DNA from: Verrucomicrobiales bacterium
Lineage (GTDB): Bacteria > Verrucomicrobiota > Verrucomicrobiia > Limisphaerales > UBA1096
Direction: 5' to 3'
DNA: 6,007 bases
Assembly: GCA_028817635.1 (NCBI GenBank)
Contig: JAPPPH010000279.1
Location: forward strand, 14,641-20,647
The notes beneath the pieces are model-generated. The model saw nothing but the letters and a program-made list of their open reading frames with translations, was not told where the DNA came from and did not search any database. Made by a program: the position numbers and the translations under genes. Of the stretch, positions 1 to 5,512 are shown one piece after another (positions within the stretch are counted from its first letter, which is position 1; each line of letters begins with the position of its first letter).

Positions 1-55
1 TGAGCTTACGAAGCGGTGGGGGGATGCGTACGGTTGCTGCCATTCTAATAAATCG
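1..55. other. Downstream flank of thrC, no feature seen
   Basis: This short stretch follows the thrC stop codon on the minus strand. I see no stem-loop with a U-tract and no credible reading frame, so the end of the thrC transcript, or a downstream gene in its operon, must lie outside the window. Confidence 0.4.
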
Positions 56-1315
56 TTACTTGGTTTTTACTTTTAAGTCAGGCTCGATCAGCTCTTCGAA
101 CTCCCTCAAGCTCGGCTTGATTTCATCCGGTTTGCCAACGTGGCCCTGCACGGCGTCGAGCGTCTTGAGGCCGTTGCCGGTCACACAAAGGACAACGGAA
201 TCCTCGGCGGGAATCTTGCCCGAGGCAACCAGTTTCTTGGCTGTGCCAACGGTCACGCCGCCGGCGGTCTCGGTGAAGATGCCTTCGCATTCGGCAAGTG
301 CCTTCATCGCATCGCGAATCTCGTCATCGCTGACATCGTCTGAGGCGCCGCCGGTTTCCTTCATCACCTTCAGCGCATAAAAGCCGTCCGCCGGCGTGCC
401 GATGGCGAGCGACTTGGCAATAGTGTCCGGCTTGACCGGCTTGAAGAAATCTTTGCCATCCTTGTACGCGGCAGAGATCGGTGAACAGCCTGTGGCCTGC
501 GCGCCGTGCACGACCGGCTTGGTGTCCTTGGCGAGGCCTAACTTGATCAACTCCTGATAACCCTTGTGAATCTTTGTGAGCAGCGAGCCGGAGGCCATTG
601 GTGCCACGGTGTGCTGTGGCAGTTTCCAATTCAACTGCTCGGCGATCTCGAACGCCATGCTTTTCGATCCCTCGGCGTAGTACGGGCGCATGTTCACGTT
701 GACGAATGCCCAGCCGTACTTGCCGGCGATCTCCGCGCAAAGGCGGTTCACCTCATCATAATGTCCGCGGATACCCACCACGCGTGCGCCGTAGATGAGT
801 GAGTTGAGAATCTTACCCTCCTCCAGGTCGGCGGGAATGAACACGAACGAGTCCAACCCGGCCGAGGCGGCGTTGGCGGCAACCGAGTTGGCGAGGTTGC
901 CGGTTGAGGCACAAGCCACGGTATCAAACCCAAGTTCACGCGCTCGACTCAGGGCCACGCTTACCACACGATCCTTGAACGACAGAGTCGGGTAATTGAC
1001 CGCATCGTTTTTCACCCATGCCTCGCGCACGCCGAGCCATTTGGCCAGGCGGTCGGCTTTGACCAACGGCGTGTATCCGACGCCCGTGCCCACTGTCGGT
1101 TCTTCGGCAACAGGCAGGAGTTCACGGAAGCGCCACATCGTTTGTGGGCGCTTGGCCAAGGCGTCCTTGGTCAGTGACTTTTTGATTTTGTCGTAGTCGT
1201 AGGCCACCTCGAGCGGGCCGAAATCGAACTCGCAAACGTGGGTTGCCTCGAGCGGATATTCCCGCCCGCACTCGCGGCACTTGAGTGCCTTCATGAATCC
1301 TGATTTTTTACTCAT
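56..1315 (-). CDS. thrC: Threonine synthase (PLP-dependent)
   Basis: Predicted cytoplasmic PLP fold-type II enzyme that converts O-phospho-L-homoserine and water to L-threonine and phosphate, the last step of threonine synthesis. The protein is 419 residues. An N-terminal zinc-ribbon-like segment (C13, C16, C28, then GPLEV) precedes the catalytic domain. The PLP lysine should be K114 in SFKDR. The phosphate-binding loop is ASTGN (136-140), GSLLTK sits at 243-248, and the C-terminal VTGNGLKT (378-385) is typical of ThrC. I chose ATG 1315 because GGAG lies nine bases upstream; ATG 1294 is possible but has a poorer site. The frame stays open to 1477, but that extension translates the riboswitch and terminator. 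Expression is predicted to be controlled by the SAM-I riboswitch in its leader. One oddity is Asp at residue 31, where I would expect the fourth zinc-ribbon cysteine. A ThrC-like paralogue using another nucleophile, with a role in methionine synthesis, is a minor alternative. Confidence 0.93.
   Translation of the reverse strand: MSKKSGFMKALKCRECGREYPLEATHVCEFDFGPLEVAYDYDKIKKSLTKDALAKRPQTMWRFRELLPVAEEPTVGTGVGYTPLVKADRLAKWLGVREAWVKNDAVNYPTLSFKDRVVSVALSRARELGFDTVACASTGNLANSVAANAASAGLDSFVFIPADLEEGKILNSLIYGARVVGIRGHYDEVNRLCAEIAGKYGWAFVNVNMRPYYAEGSKSMAFEIAEQLNWKLPQHTVAPMASGSLLTKIHKGYQELIKLGLAKDTKPVVHGAQATGCSPISAAYKDGKDFFKPVKPDTIAKSLAIGTPADGFYALKVMKETGGASDDVSDDEIRDAMKALAECEGIFTETAGGVTVGTAKKLVASGKIPAEDSVVLCVTGNGLKTLDAVQGHVGKPDEIKPSLREFEELIEPDLKVKTK
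1151..1160. repeat. Iterated palindrome copy 1 (in thrC)
   Basis: CTTGGCCAAG, a ten-base perfect palindrome inside thrC, read on the minus strand as part of ALAKR (residues 52-56). It shares the TTGGCCAA core with five sites in the neighbouring plus-strand gene. Confidence 0.55.
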
Positions 1316-1324
1316 GCCTGTTTT

Positions 1325-1328
1325 CTCC
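1325..1328 (-). promoter_or_regulatory. Shine-Dalgarno site for thrC
   Basis: GGAG on the minus strand, nine bases before ATG 1315. It lies downstream of the attenuator terminator, so it is only transcribed after readthrough. It decides the start codon against the longer open frame and against ATG 1294. Confidence 0.6.
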
Positions 1329-1354
1329 GTGCGAAAGTTGGGAGTGGCGGGGAC

Positions 1355-1388
1355 AAAAAAAATCCCCTTCCCGGAAGACGAGAAGGGG
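1355..1388 (-). terminator. Riboswitch-controlled intrinsic terminator of thrC leader
   Basis: On the minus strand, CCCCTTC (1388-1382) and GAAGGGG (1370-1364) form a perfect seven-base-pair stem with an 11-base loop. After one A come eight consecutive T (1362-1355). The site is about 18 bases after the SAM aptamer and about 40 bases before the thrC start, as expected for the expression platform of an S-box attenuator. Confidence 0.88.
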
Positions 1389-1415
1389 TGAAGAAATTCT
1401 TCGCGATCTCGTCCC
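1375..1415 (-). promoter_or_regulatory. Antiterminator pairing of the S-box leader
   Basis: In the transcript, GGGACGAGA (1415-1407) is complementary to UCUCGUCUU (1383-1375), nine pairs including two G-U. The first strand contains the 3' strand of aptamer helix P1. The second overlaps the base of the terminator's 5' arm and fills its loop. The pairing should therefore exclude both SAM-bound P1 and the terminator, giving readthrough when SAM is scarce. The complementarity is visible in the sequence; the mechanism is inferred from the known S-box design. Confidence 0.7.
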
Positions 1416-1529
1416 ATTTTCCCCTGACGCTGCCGTCGGGCTGGAATTGGCACCTCGTCGTTGGATTCGCATTCCAACCGGTTGCCGTGGCGTCACAGGG
1501 CCAGATCCCTCAGCCACTCTTAATGAGAT
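1406..1529 (-). promoter_or_regulatory. SAM-I (S-box) riboswitch
   Basis: The transcript contains the S-box core in order. The 5' strand AUCUCAUU is followed by AAGAGUGGCUGAGGGA and then GGCCC, forming P2 (GUGGC/GCCAC) with a kink-turn. The invariant GGCAACC is at 1486-1480. P3 is GUUGGA/UCCAAC. GAGGUGCCAAUUCCAG ends at 1441, P4 is GACG-GCAG-CGUC, and the closing strand GGACGAGAU ends at 1406. P1 pairs AUCUC with GAGAU and extends past one A-C mismatch. The length, 124 bases, is usual for the class. Family knowledge says SAM binding stabilises P1 and permits termination, here at 1355-1388, so thrC should be switched off when SAM is high. A five-base-pair hairpin with a UUCG loop (1530-1543) abuts its 5' end. 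Confidence 0.95.
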
Positions 1530-1580
1530 GCTGCCGAAGCAGCGGGGCGAATGAAGCTAAAATCAGGCCAAGGTGTCAAC

Positions 1581-1838
1581 TCATATTTCGAATTCCGGAG
1601 TTTTGAGCACCGTATTTTTTCCGAATGGAATGCGGAGCCAAATCCGTTCGTGCACGTAGTACACCGCGATCTTGGCCACGAACTCAATCCCCCCAATCTT
1701 AAGCGCCGTGTCTGTTTCCCCTGTGATGAGATAGGCGATTACCATGGTCGAAAAAGTCGCAACCAAGCGCCACGTAAACCCCTTGAGCACGCTGCGCACC
1801 GGCGATTCTGTGATAATCTGAGTTTCTTTTCCTGACAT
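1581..1838 (-). CDS. DUF2061 family small membrane protein
   Basis: An 85-residue protein that fits the DUF2061 family of two-helix inner-membrane proteins of unknown function. The visible signature is RSVLKGFTWR (15-24) leading into a first hydrophobic helix (about 21-39), a short loop with TG, and a second helix (about 45-63) running into YYVHERIW (60-67), the conserved end of the family. The tail is short and polar. ATG 1838 is preferred; an in-frame TTG three codons upstream (1847) overlaps the GGGA that may serve as its ribosome site. The gene lies upstream of the thrC leader in the same direction, with about 50 bases between its stop codon and the aptamer, so readthrough into the thrC leader is possible. 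From memory, members of this family can sit beside sulfate-assimilation genes, which would fit the SAM riboswitch next door, but this link is only suggestive. Confidence 0.82.
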   Translation of the reverse strand: MSGKETQIITESPVRSVLKGFTWRLVATFSTMVIAYLITGETDTALKIGGIEFVAKIAVYYVHERIWLRIPFGKNTVLKTPEFEI

Positions 1839-1978
1839 ATTTCCCAATAAAACGGGCTGAAAACCCGCAAGGCCCGGGAGAGTACATTTAATTCCTACTA
1901 TGTCAATAGAGTATATGATTATTCTGGCAGCTCCATTTTTGGTTGTTGTTCGCGCTTAGCCAAGTTTTGCTCTCTCGG
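1839..1978. promoter_or_regulatory. Divergent intergenic region with candidate promoters
   Basis: This AT-rich gap separates the DUF2061 gene (minus) from the cytochrome-containing gene (plus). On the minus strand, TTGACA (1906-1901) is followed after 16 bases by TACTCT (1884-1879), a perfect -35 with a weak -10. On the plus strand, TATGAT (1914-1919) matches five of six -10 positions but has only a poor -35 (TTCCTA, 1892-1897). A weak stem, CGGG/CCCG (1853-1856 and 1864-1867), lies in the DUF2061 leader. The two promoter candidates overlap, so the genes could compete for polymerase. Confidence 0.35.
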
Positions 1979-4468
1979 ATGTTGCGCTTGGTTCCTCTGC
2001 TTATCGCTTGGCTTGTCGTCTCTGGCTTGGCCAAGGGCGCCGAGCCAACGGCCGAAAAAAGTGATCTACCCCGTATTCCTCCCACTGAGCCTAAAAATGT
2101 CATAAGCACTTTTTCGATTCGCGAGGGGTTCGATATCCAACTGGTTGCCTCTGAGCCATTAGTGGTGGATCCGGTGGCTATGGCATTTGACGAGTACGGC
2201 CGACTGTACGTGGTTGAGATGATCGGTTACTCGGAACACCGCGATGACCGGCTTGGTAGGGTGAGATTGCTTGAGGATGAAAACGGGGACGGCCGGTTTG
2301 ATCGATCGACCGTATTTGCTGCCGACCTCGCTTGGCCAACCGCCGTGGCTTGTTTTGACGGCGGCGTGTTTGTCGGGGCTACGCCGGACATCCTTTACCT
2401 GAAGGACACCGACGGCGACCGAAAAGCGGACGTACGCAACGTGGCGTTGACAGGATTTGGTGCAGGCGTGAAGCGGCTCAATATGCAGTCTTTGATGAAC
2501 AGCTTTCGCTGGGGTCTGGACAACCGAATACATGGCTCGGCCAGCGGCACACCGGGGAAGGTGCGGGTGCCGTCCAGGCCCGAATTGGAAACCGTCTCAT
2601 TTGTGCGCTCTGATTTTTCGTTCGATCCAAGAACGTTGGAGTTCAGATTGGAGAGTGGAGGGGCACAGCATGGGATGGACTTCGATGCTGTTGGCAGGAA
2701 GTTCGTTTGTAGCAACAGCCGTCACATCATGCAGGTAATGCATGAACAGAGGTATGTTGGGCTCAACTCATTTTTTGTTCCGACAACTCCGTTGCAGGAA
2801 ATCGCGGTGGATGGTGCAGCGGCCCCCGTTTTTCGTCGCAGCCCAGACGAGGCTTGGCGGGTGATCCGCACGCGTTGGCGTGTGGATGGAAAAGTGGGCG
2901 GGCCGATCGAGGGCGGCGGTCGTCCGTCCGGCTACTTCACTGCGGCGACCGGCATCACGATTTACGATGGCCACGCCTGGCCGCAGGATTTTTCCGGGGA
3001 CGCCTTCATCGCGGACTGCGGGAGCAATCTCATTCACCGAAAGAAACTTCAACCGGCTGGAATAAGCTTCATGGCGAGACGCCCGGACGATGAGCGTGAC
3101 CGGGAGTTTCTCGCCTCGACGGATAACTGGTTTCGGCCTGTGCAGATGGAGGTCGGCCCGGATGGTGCGTTGTACATCGCCGACATGTACCGCGAAGTGA
3201 TCGAGCACCCTTGGTCATTGCCGCGGGGAATCAAGCAGCACATCGACCTCGACAGTGGCAATGATCGGGGCCGGATTTACCGCATCGTGCCCGATATTTT
3301 TGTGCAGCCGGCGTTGCCAGCGCTTGGCCAAGCGACTGGTGCCGAGTTGGTTGCGATGTTGGATCATCCAAACGGCTGGCATCGCAGCACGGCGGCACGC
3401 CTGTTATACGAAAGACAAAACCAGACAGCCATTGCACCGTTGCGCCGCTTGGCCAAGCGCGGGAAAACTGACCTTGGCCGAATGCACGCATTGCATGCGT
3501 TGGCCGGACTGAATGCGTTGGCGGTCGAAGACGTGACGGCAGCGATGGCGGATGGCTCCCCAGTTGTTCGGGGTCACGGCGTGCGCTTGGCTGAACAGTT
3601 TTTGCCCAAGCGCAAACCCGGTGTTGCAGGAGCAGCCGATGAGGACAAAATGATTCTCGGGCACTTGGTTCGGCTGGCGGGGACACGGGATTCGTTTGTC
3701 CAATACCAGTTGGCCTGGACGCTTGGCACGGTTGACTTCCCCGCCAAGACGGAAGTGTTGGCATCGTTATTCCGTCAGGCGGGGGCGGACTATTGGCAGC
3801 TCCCCGCGTTGTTCAACGCGACGACTGAACGGCATGGGCAACTGATCGATGGACTGGAGGCTGATGCGGCGTTGAAGGCCAACCCGTACAGGGGAATGAT
3901 TCTAAAGAATCTGCATGCAATGAAGGAGGGCCGCCTGGCCCAGTTTGTTGTCCCTAAAAAACGGACGGCCAGTGTGCTGCCAATTTTCAAACCAAGTGGG
4001 ATTGTCAACCCGGACCGGGCCAAGGTGGTGGAACAGTTTCGTCCGGCTTTGGCCAAGCGCGGGAAAGCTGAGCTTGGCCGGAAGGTTTTTGAGCAACGAT
4101 GCGGGGCGTGCCATCAACTCGGGGGAGTGGGGCAGGCCATCGGGCCCGACTTGAGGGCGTCGAGGTCAAATGGGGCGGAGCAAATGCTCATTCACCTGAT
4201 CGACCCCAACCGGGAGGTCGCGGCGCAGTACGTCCTGCATGAGGTTCGCACCGCGAATGGGCGGGAGACGATCGTCGGCAGCATCCGATTCATGAATGAT
4301 GTAGTCATCCAAGTGGGGTTGCCTGACGGCTCGGAGCGGCAGTTGCTTCGCTCGGAAGGCGATGAAGTAAAATCCATCGGACGATCGTTGATGCCGGAGG
4401 GACTGGAGGCGGGCTTGAGCGTGGCGCAAATGGCGGATCTCCTCGCCTGGCTGCAGGAGGCGGAGTAA
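1979..4468 (+). CDS. Secreted propeller/HEAT protein with C-terminal c-type haem domain
   Basis: An 829-residue exported protein of the PVC 'putative membrane-bound dehydrogenase' group (TIGR02604-like) with a C-terminal TIGR02603-like haem domain. A signal peptide (1 to about 21; basic residue, hydrophobic stretch, GLAKGA) is followed by a beta-propeller (about 45-440). The propeller carries two acidic DxDGD-type loops (100-108, 143-151), WPTAV (119-123), and GPDGALYIADMYRE (393-406). HEAT-like helices follow (about 452-650). The haem domain (about 690-829) has CGACH at 708-712, GPDL at 722-725, and a likely distal ligand M805 in SLMPEGL. It probably acts in the periplasm, moving electrons from oxidation of a sugar or similar compound; the substrate cannot be read from sequence. 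ATG 1979 is chosen because it starts a clean signal peptide; TTG 1943 would add 12 residues. No strong Shine-Dalgarno site is visible. No partner gene is adjacent. LAKRGK(T/A)(D/E)LGR occurs at both 491-501 and 691-701 (see repeats). Confidence 0.85.
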   Translation: MLRLVPLLIAWLVVSGLAKGAEPTAEKSDLPRIPPTEPKNVISTFSIREGFDIQLVASEPLVVDPVAMAFDEYGRLYVVEMIGYSEHRDDRLGRVRLLEDENGDGRFDRSTVFAADLAWPTAVACFDGGVFVGATPDILYLKDTDGDRKADVRNVALTGFGAGVKRLNMQSLMNSFRWGLDNRIHGSASGTPGKVRVPSRPELETVSFVRSDFSFDPRTLEFRLESGGAQHGMDFDAVGRKFVCSNSRHIMQVMHEQRYVGLNSFFVPTTPLQEIAVDGAAAPVFRRSPDEAWRVIRTRWRVDGKVGGPIEGGGRPSGYFTAATGITIYDGHAWPQDFSGDAFIADCGSNLIHRKKLQPAGISFMARRPDDERDREFLASTDNWFRPVQMEVGPDGALYIADMYREVIEHPWSLPRGIKQHIDLDSGNDRGRIYRIVPDIFVQPALPALGQATGAELVAMLDHPNGWHRSTAARLLYERQNQTAIAPLRRLAKRGKTDLGRMHALHALAGLNALAVEDVTAAMADGSPVVRGHGVRLAEQFLPKRKPGVAGAADEDKMILGHLVRLAGTRDSFVQYQLAWTLGTVDFPAKTEVLASLFRQAGADYWQLPALFNATTERHGQLIDGLEADAALKANPYRGMILKNLHAMKEGRLAQFVVPKKRTASVLPIFKPSGIVNPDRAKVVEQFRPALAKRGKAELGRKVFEQRCGACHQLGGVGQAIGPDLRASRSNGAEQMLIHLIDPNREVAAQYVLHEVRTANGRETIVGSIRFMNDVVIQVGLPDGSERQLLRSEGDEVKSIGRSLMPEGLEAGLSVAQMADLLAWLQEAE
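2026..2035. repeat. Iterated palindrome copy 2 (signal peptide of cytochrome gene)
   Basis: CTTGGCCAAG encodes LAK near the end of the signal peptide. Upstream, a one-mismatch copy (CTTAGCCAAG, 1955-1964) and several CGCTTGG half-sites (1984-2012) crowd the same 80 bases. Confidence 0.55.
2331..2340. repeat. Iterated palindrome copy 3
   Basis: The TTGGCCAA core (2332-2339) preceded by CGC. Here it is read in a different codon frame, as part of AWPT (residues 118-121), so protein conservation of LAK cannot explain it. Confidence 0.5.
3321..3334. repeat. Iterated palindrome copy 4, full 14-base form
   Basis: CGCTTGGCCAAGCG, a perfect 14-base palindrome, read in a third codon frame as ALGQA (residues 448-452). 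With copies 2, 3, 5 and 6 this means all three frames of the gene are used. Confidence 0.6.
3446..3480 (+). repeat. Iterated palindrome copy 5 within 32-base direct repeat, unit A
   Basis: It begins with the full CGCTTGGCCAAGCG (3446-3459). Bases 3449-3480 match 4049-4080 at 30 of 32 positions; the differences are at 3467 and 3472. GGCCAAG (3451-3457) and CTTGGCC (3473-3479) are inverted arms of seven bases, so the unit can fold. It encodes LAKRGKTDLGR in the HEAT-like region. Confidence 0.75.
4049..4080 (+). repeat. Iterated palindrome copy 6 within 32-base direct repeat, unit B
   Basis: Second unit, exactly 600 bases (200 codons) after unit A and in the same frame. Its inverted arms are eight bases, GGCCAAGC (4051-4058) and GCTTGGCC (4072-4079). 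It encodes LAKRGKAELGR at the entrance of the haem domain, eight residues before the CxxCH motif. Confidence 0.75.
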
Positions 4469-4475
4469 TGAACGC

Positions 4476-4503
4476 AAAAAGGCAGCGCCGCGAAGGCGCT
4501 GCC
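4476..4503 (-). terminator. Intrinsic terminator of the flagellin gene, shared convergent gap
   Basis: On the minus strand, GGCAGCGCC (4503-4495), loop TTCGC, GGCGCTGCC (4489-4481) and TTTTT (4480-4476) make a perfect nine-base-pair terminator, 74 bases after the flagellin stop codon. It starts eight bases after the stop of the convergent cytochrome gene. The stem could also stop that transcript, although no U-tract follows on the plus strand. Between it and flagellin only a weaker stem is seen (TTTTCC/GGAAAA, 4558-4563 and 4570-4575). Confidence 0.88.
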
Positions 4504-4577
4504 CAGTTGTTGCACGAGAGCCGGTTATCTTCGAATGTGAAGGCCGGGTTCCCTAGGTTTTCCCTCCTTGGAAAAGT

Positions 4578-5402
4578 TTAATTGATCAGTCTTAGGGCCA
4601 TCTGCGGCATGATATTCGCTTGCGCCAACATCGCCGACCCGCTCTGGACGAGAATATTGTAGCGGGCCATGCGAGTGGTTTCCTCGGCGACGTTGGTGTC
4701 GAGGATGCGGCTGTTGGTCGCAGTTAGGTTTTCATTCAACAGGGACAATTGTCCGCGGGTGACGTTAAGCCGTTGAATGTTTGCGCCGATGCGTGCCCGC
4801 ATGTTGGCCAGGTTTTGGATGGCCGTCTGGATATTGCTCAGGGCGGAGCCGGCGCTGGTGGTGTTAGTAATGCTGGTGGTCGAGTTGGTGTAGGCCTGTG
4901 CGAGTCCGGTGGCGGTCGTGCTCGAGTTCATGTCGATCTCGTTCATCGTGAACGTATTCGCATCACTGTCGATCGTGACGGCCATGCCGGAGCTGTCGAA
5001 CAGGGTCACGCCATTGAATTGTTTCTGCCCAATGTCGCTAATGTAGTTTTGCAACTGGGTGAACTCGACAGAGTAGTTTGAACGGTCGGTGTTCGTCTTG
5101 GTGACATCCTGTGCCAGCATGGACAGTTCGCTCATGCGATCGAGGCCTAGCTGTACTTTTTGTATGAAACCGTCCTGCGTTTGTGAGAAGGAGATCGCGT
5201 TGGCGATATTCGTCATCGCAGCTGTGTTTCGGTTGATTTGAGCCCCGAATTTGATGCTCATCGCCAAGCCGGCGGCATCGTCCTCTGGTGAGATTATCCG
5301 GGTTCCGGAAGTCAGCCTTGTAAGGGCTTGTGTTAAGTTTCGCTGGGATTCCTCCAGCAGGCGGGCTCCATTGGCGGCCGCCAGGTTCGTATTAATAATC
5401 AT
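4578..5402 (-). CDS. fliC: Flagellin (compact, D0/D1 type)
   Basis: A 274-residue flagellin, the filament subunit exported by the flagellar type III system and polymerised outside the cell. The N-terminal D0/D1 region opens with MIINTNLAAANGARL and carries LTSGTRI..DDAAGLAMS (30-49). The conserved helix LDRMSELSML (87-96) is the area equivalent to the TLR5-contact patch of enterobacterial flagellins. The C-terminal D1/D0 part has IGANIQRLN (205-213) and ends ANIMPQMALRLIN (262-274). The central variable part (about 135-190) is very short and rich in Ser, Thr and Asn, so D2/D3 domains are essentially absent. The start is fixed by the canonical N-terminus. The gene is monocistronic, with a sigma-28 promoter and a structured leader upstream and a terminator downstream. 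No other flagellar gene is in the window. Confidence 0.97.
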   Translation of the reverse strand: MIINTNLAAANGARLLEESQRNLTQALTRLTSGTRIISPEDDAAGLAMSIKFGAQINRNTAAMTNIANAISFSQTQDGFIQKVQLGLDRMSELSMLAQDVTKTNTDRSNYSVEFTQLQNYISDIGQKQFNGVTLFDSSGMAVTIDSDANTFTMNEIDMNSSTTATGLAQAYTNSTTSITNTTSAGSALSNIQTAIQNLANMRARIGANIQRLNVTRGQLSLLNENLTATNSRILDTNVAEETTRMARYNILVQSGSAMLAQANIMPQMALRLIN

Positions 5403-5404
5403 TC

Positions 5405-5422
5405 CGACAAATCCATTTGTCG
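5405..5422 (-). promoter_or_regulatory. Putative CsrA-site hairpin 2 at the flagellin start
   Basis: A perfect inverted repeat, CGACAAAT/ATTTGTCG with GG at its centre in the transcript, ending two bases before the AUG. It folds as CGACAA-(AUGGAU)-UUGUCG, showing an A-N-GGA-N hexaloop. The GGA (5414-5412) is nine bases before the AUG and is the only reasonable Shine-Dalgarno element, so a protein bound there would block ribosomes. Known CsrA sites are GGA in hairpin loops; the assignment to CsrA is inference. Confidence 0.6.
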
Positions 5423-5428
5423 TTAGTT

Positions 5429-5448
5429 CGACGGCTTCCTTGCCATCG
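5429..5448 (-). promoter_or_regulatory. Putative CsrA-site hairpin 1 in the flagellin leader
   Basis: In the transcript, CGAUGGC (5448-5442), loop AAGGAA (5441-5436) and GCCGUCG (5435-5429) form a seven-base-pair stem with one G-U pair. The loop again fits A-N-GGA-N. Its GGA is 22 bases upstream of the GGA in the second hairpin, a distance that one CsrA dimer could bridge. Confidence 0.55.
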
Positions 5449-5482
5449 GTGAACCTTTAGGATGGGTGATTCACAAACCGTT

Positions 5483-5497
5483 GAGGAACTGTTCCTC
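5483..5497 (-). promoter_or_regulatory. Inverted repeat near the 5' end of the flagellin mRNA
   Basis: GAGGAAC and GTTCCTC flank one central base, a perfect inverted repeat. It lies roughly ten bases after the expected transcription start, so it would form a hairpin (GAGGAA, loop CAG, UUCCUC) at the very 5' end of the message. This could stabilise the mRNA. A DNA operator is the alternative reading. Confidence 0.4.
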
Positions 5498-5512
5498 GTG
5501 CAACTGAATGAA

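Noticed and set aside
1316..1477. N-terminal extension of thrC by 54 residues
   Set aside because: The extra frame runs through the SAM-I aptamer and the terminator stem with its U-tract. It has no recognisable protein features, and ATG 1315 has a good GGAG site.
1530..1543. GCTGC-TTCG-GCAGC hairpin as terminator of the DUF2061 gene
   Set aside because: The stem is only five base pairs and is followed by the aptamer's AUCUCAUU instead of a U-tract. It is more likely a stable 5' hairpin of the leader.
1574..1579. TTGACA on the minus strand as the -35 box of a thrC-specific promoter
   Set aside because: The hexamer is perfect and well placed for the riboswitch leader, but no acceptable -10 box lies 16-18 bases downstream; the closest, TAGCTT, is only 14 bases away. 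Left as a possibility.
1551..1835. Plus-strand open frame opposite DUF2061
   Set aside because: The minus-strand protein has the DUF2061 signature; the plus-strand product has low-complexity, unlikely composition.
1943..1978. TTG start giving 12 extra residues to the cytochrome gene
   Set aside because: The ATG at 1979 begins a textbook signal peptide; the extension would put uncharacteristic residues before it and has no ribosome site.
4749..5081. Plus-strand open frame inside flagellin
   Set aside because: It is the antisense shadow of an unmistakable flagellin gene, with no conserved features or ribosome site.
5443..5459. Second sigma-28-like site (TAAAGGTTCACCGATGG) closer to flagellin
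   Set aside because: The two half-sites are separated by only about seven bases instead of 15, so it cannot serve as a promoter; the CCGATGGC is part of the leader hairpin.
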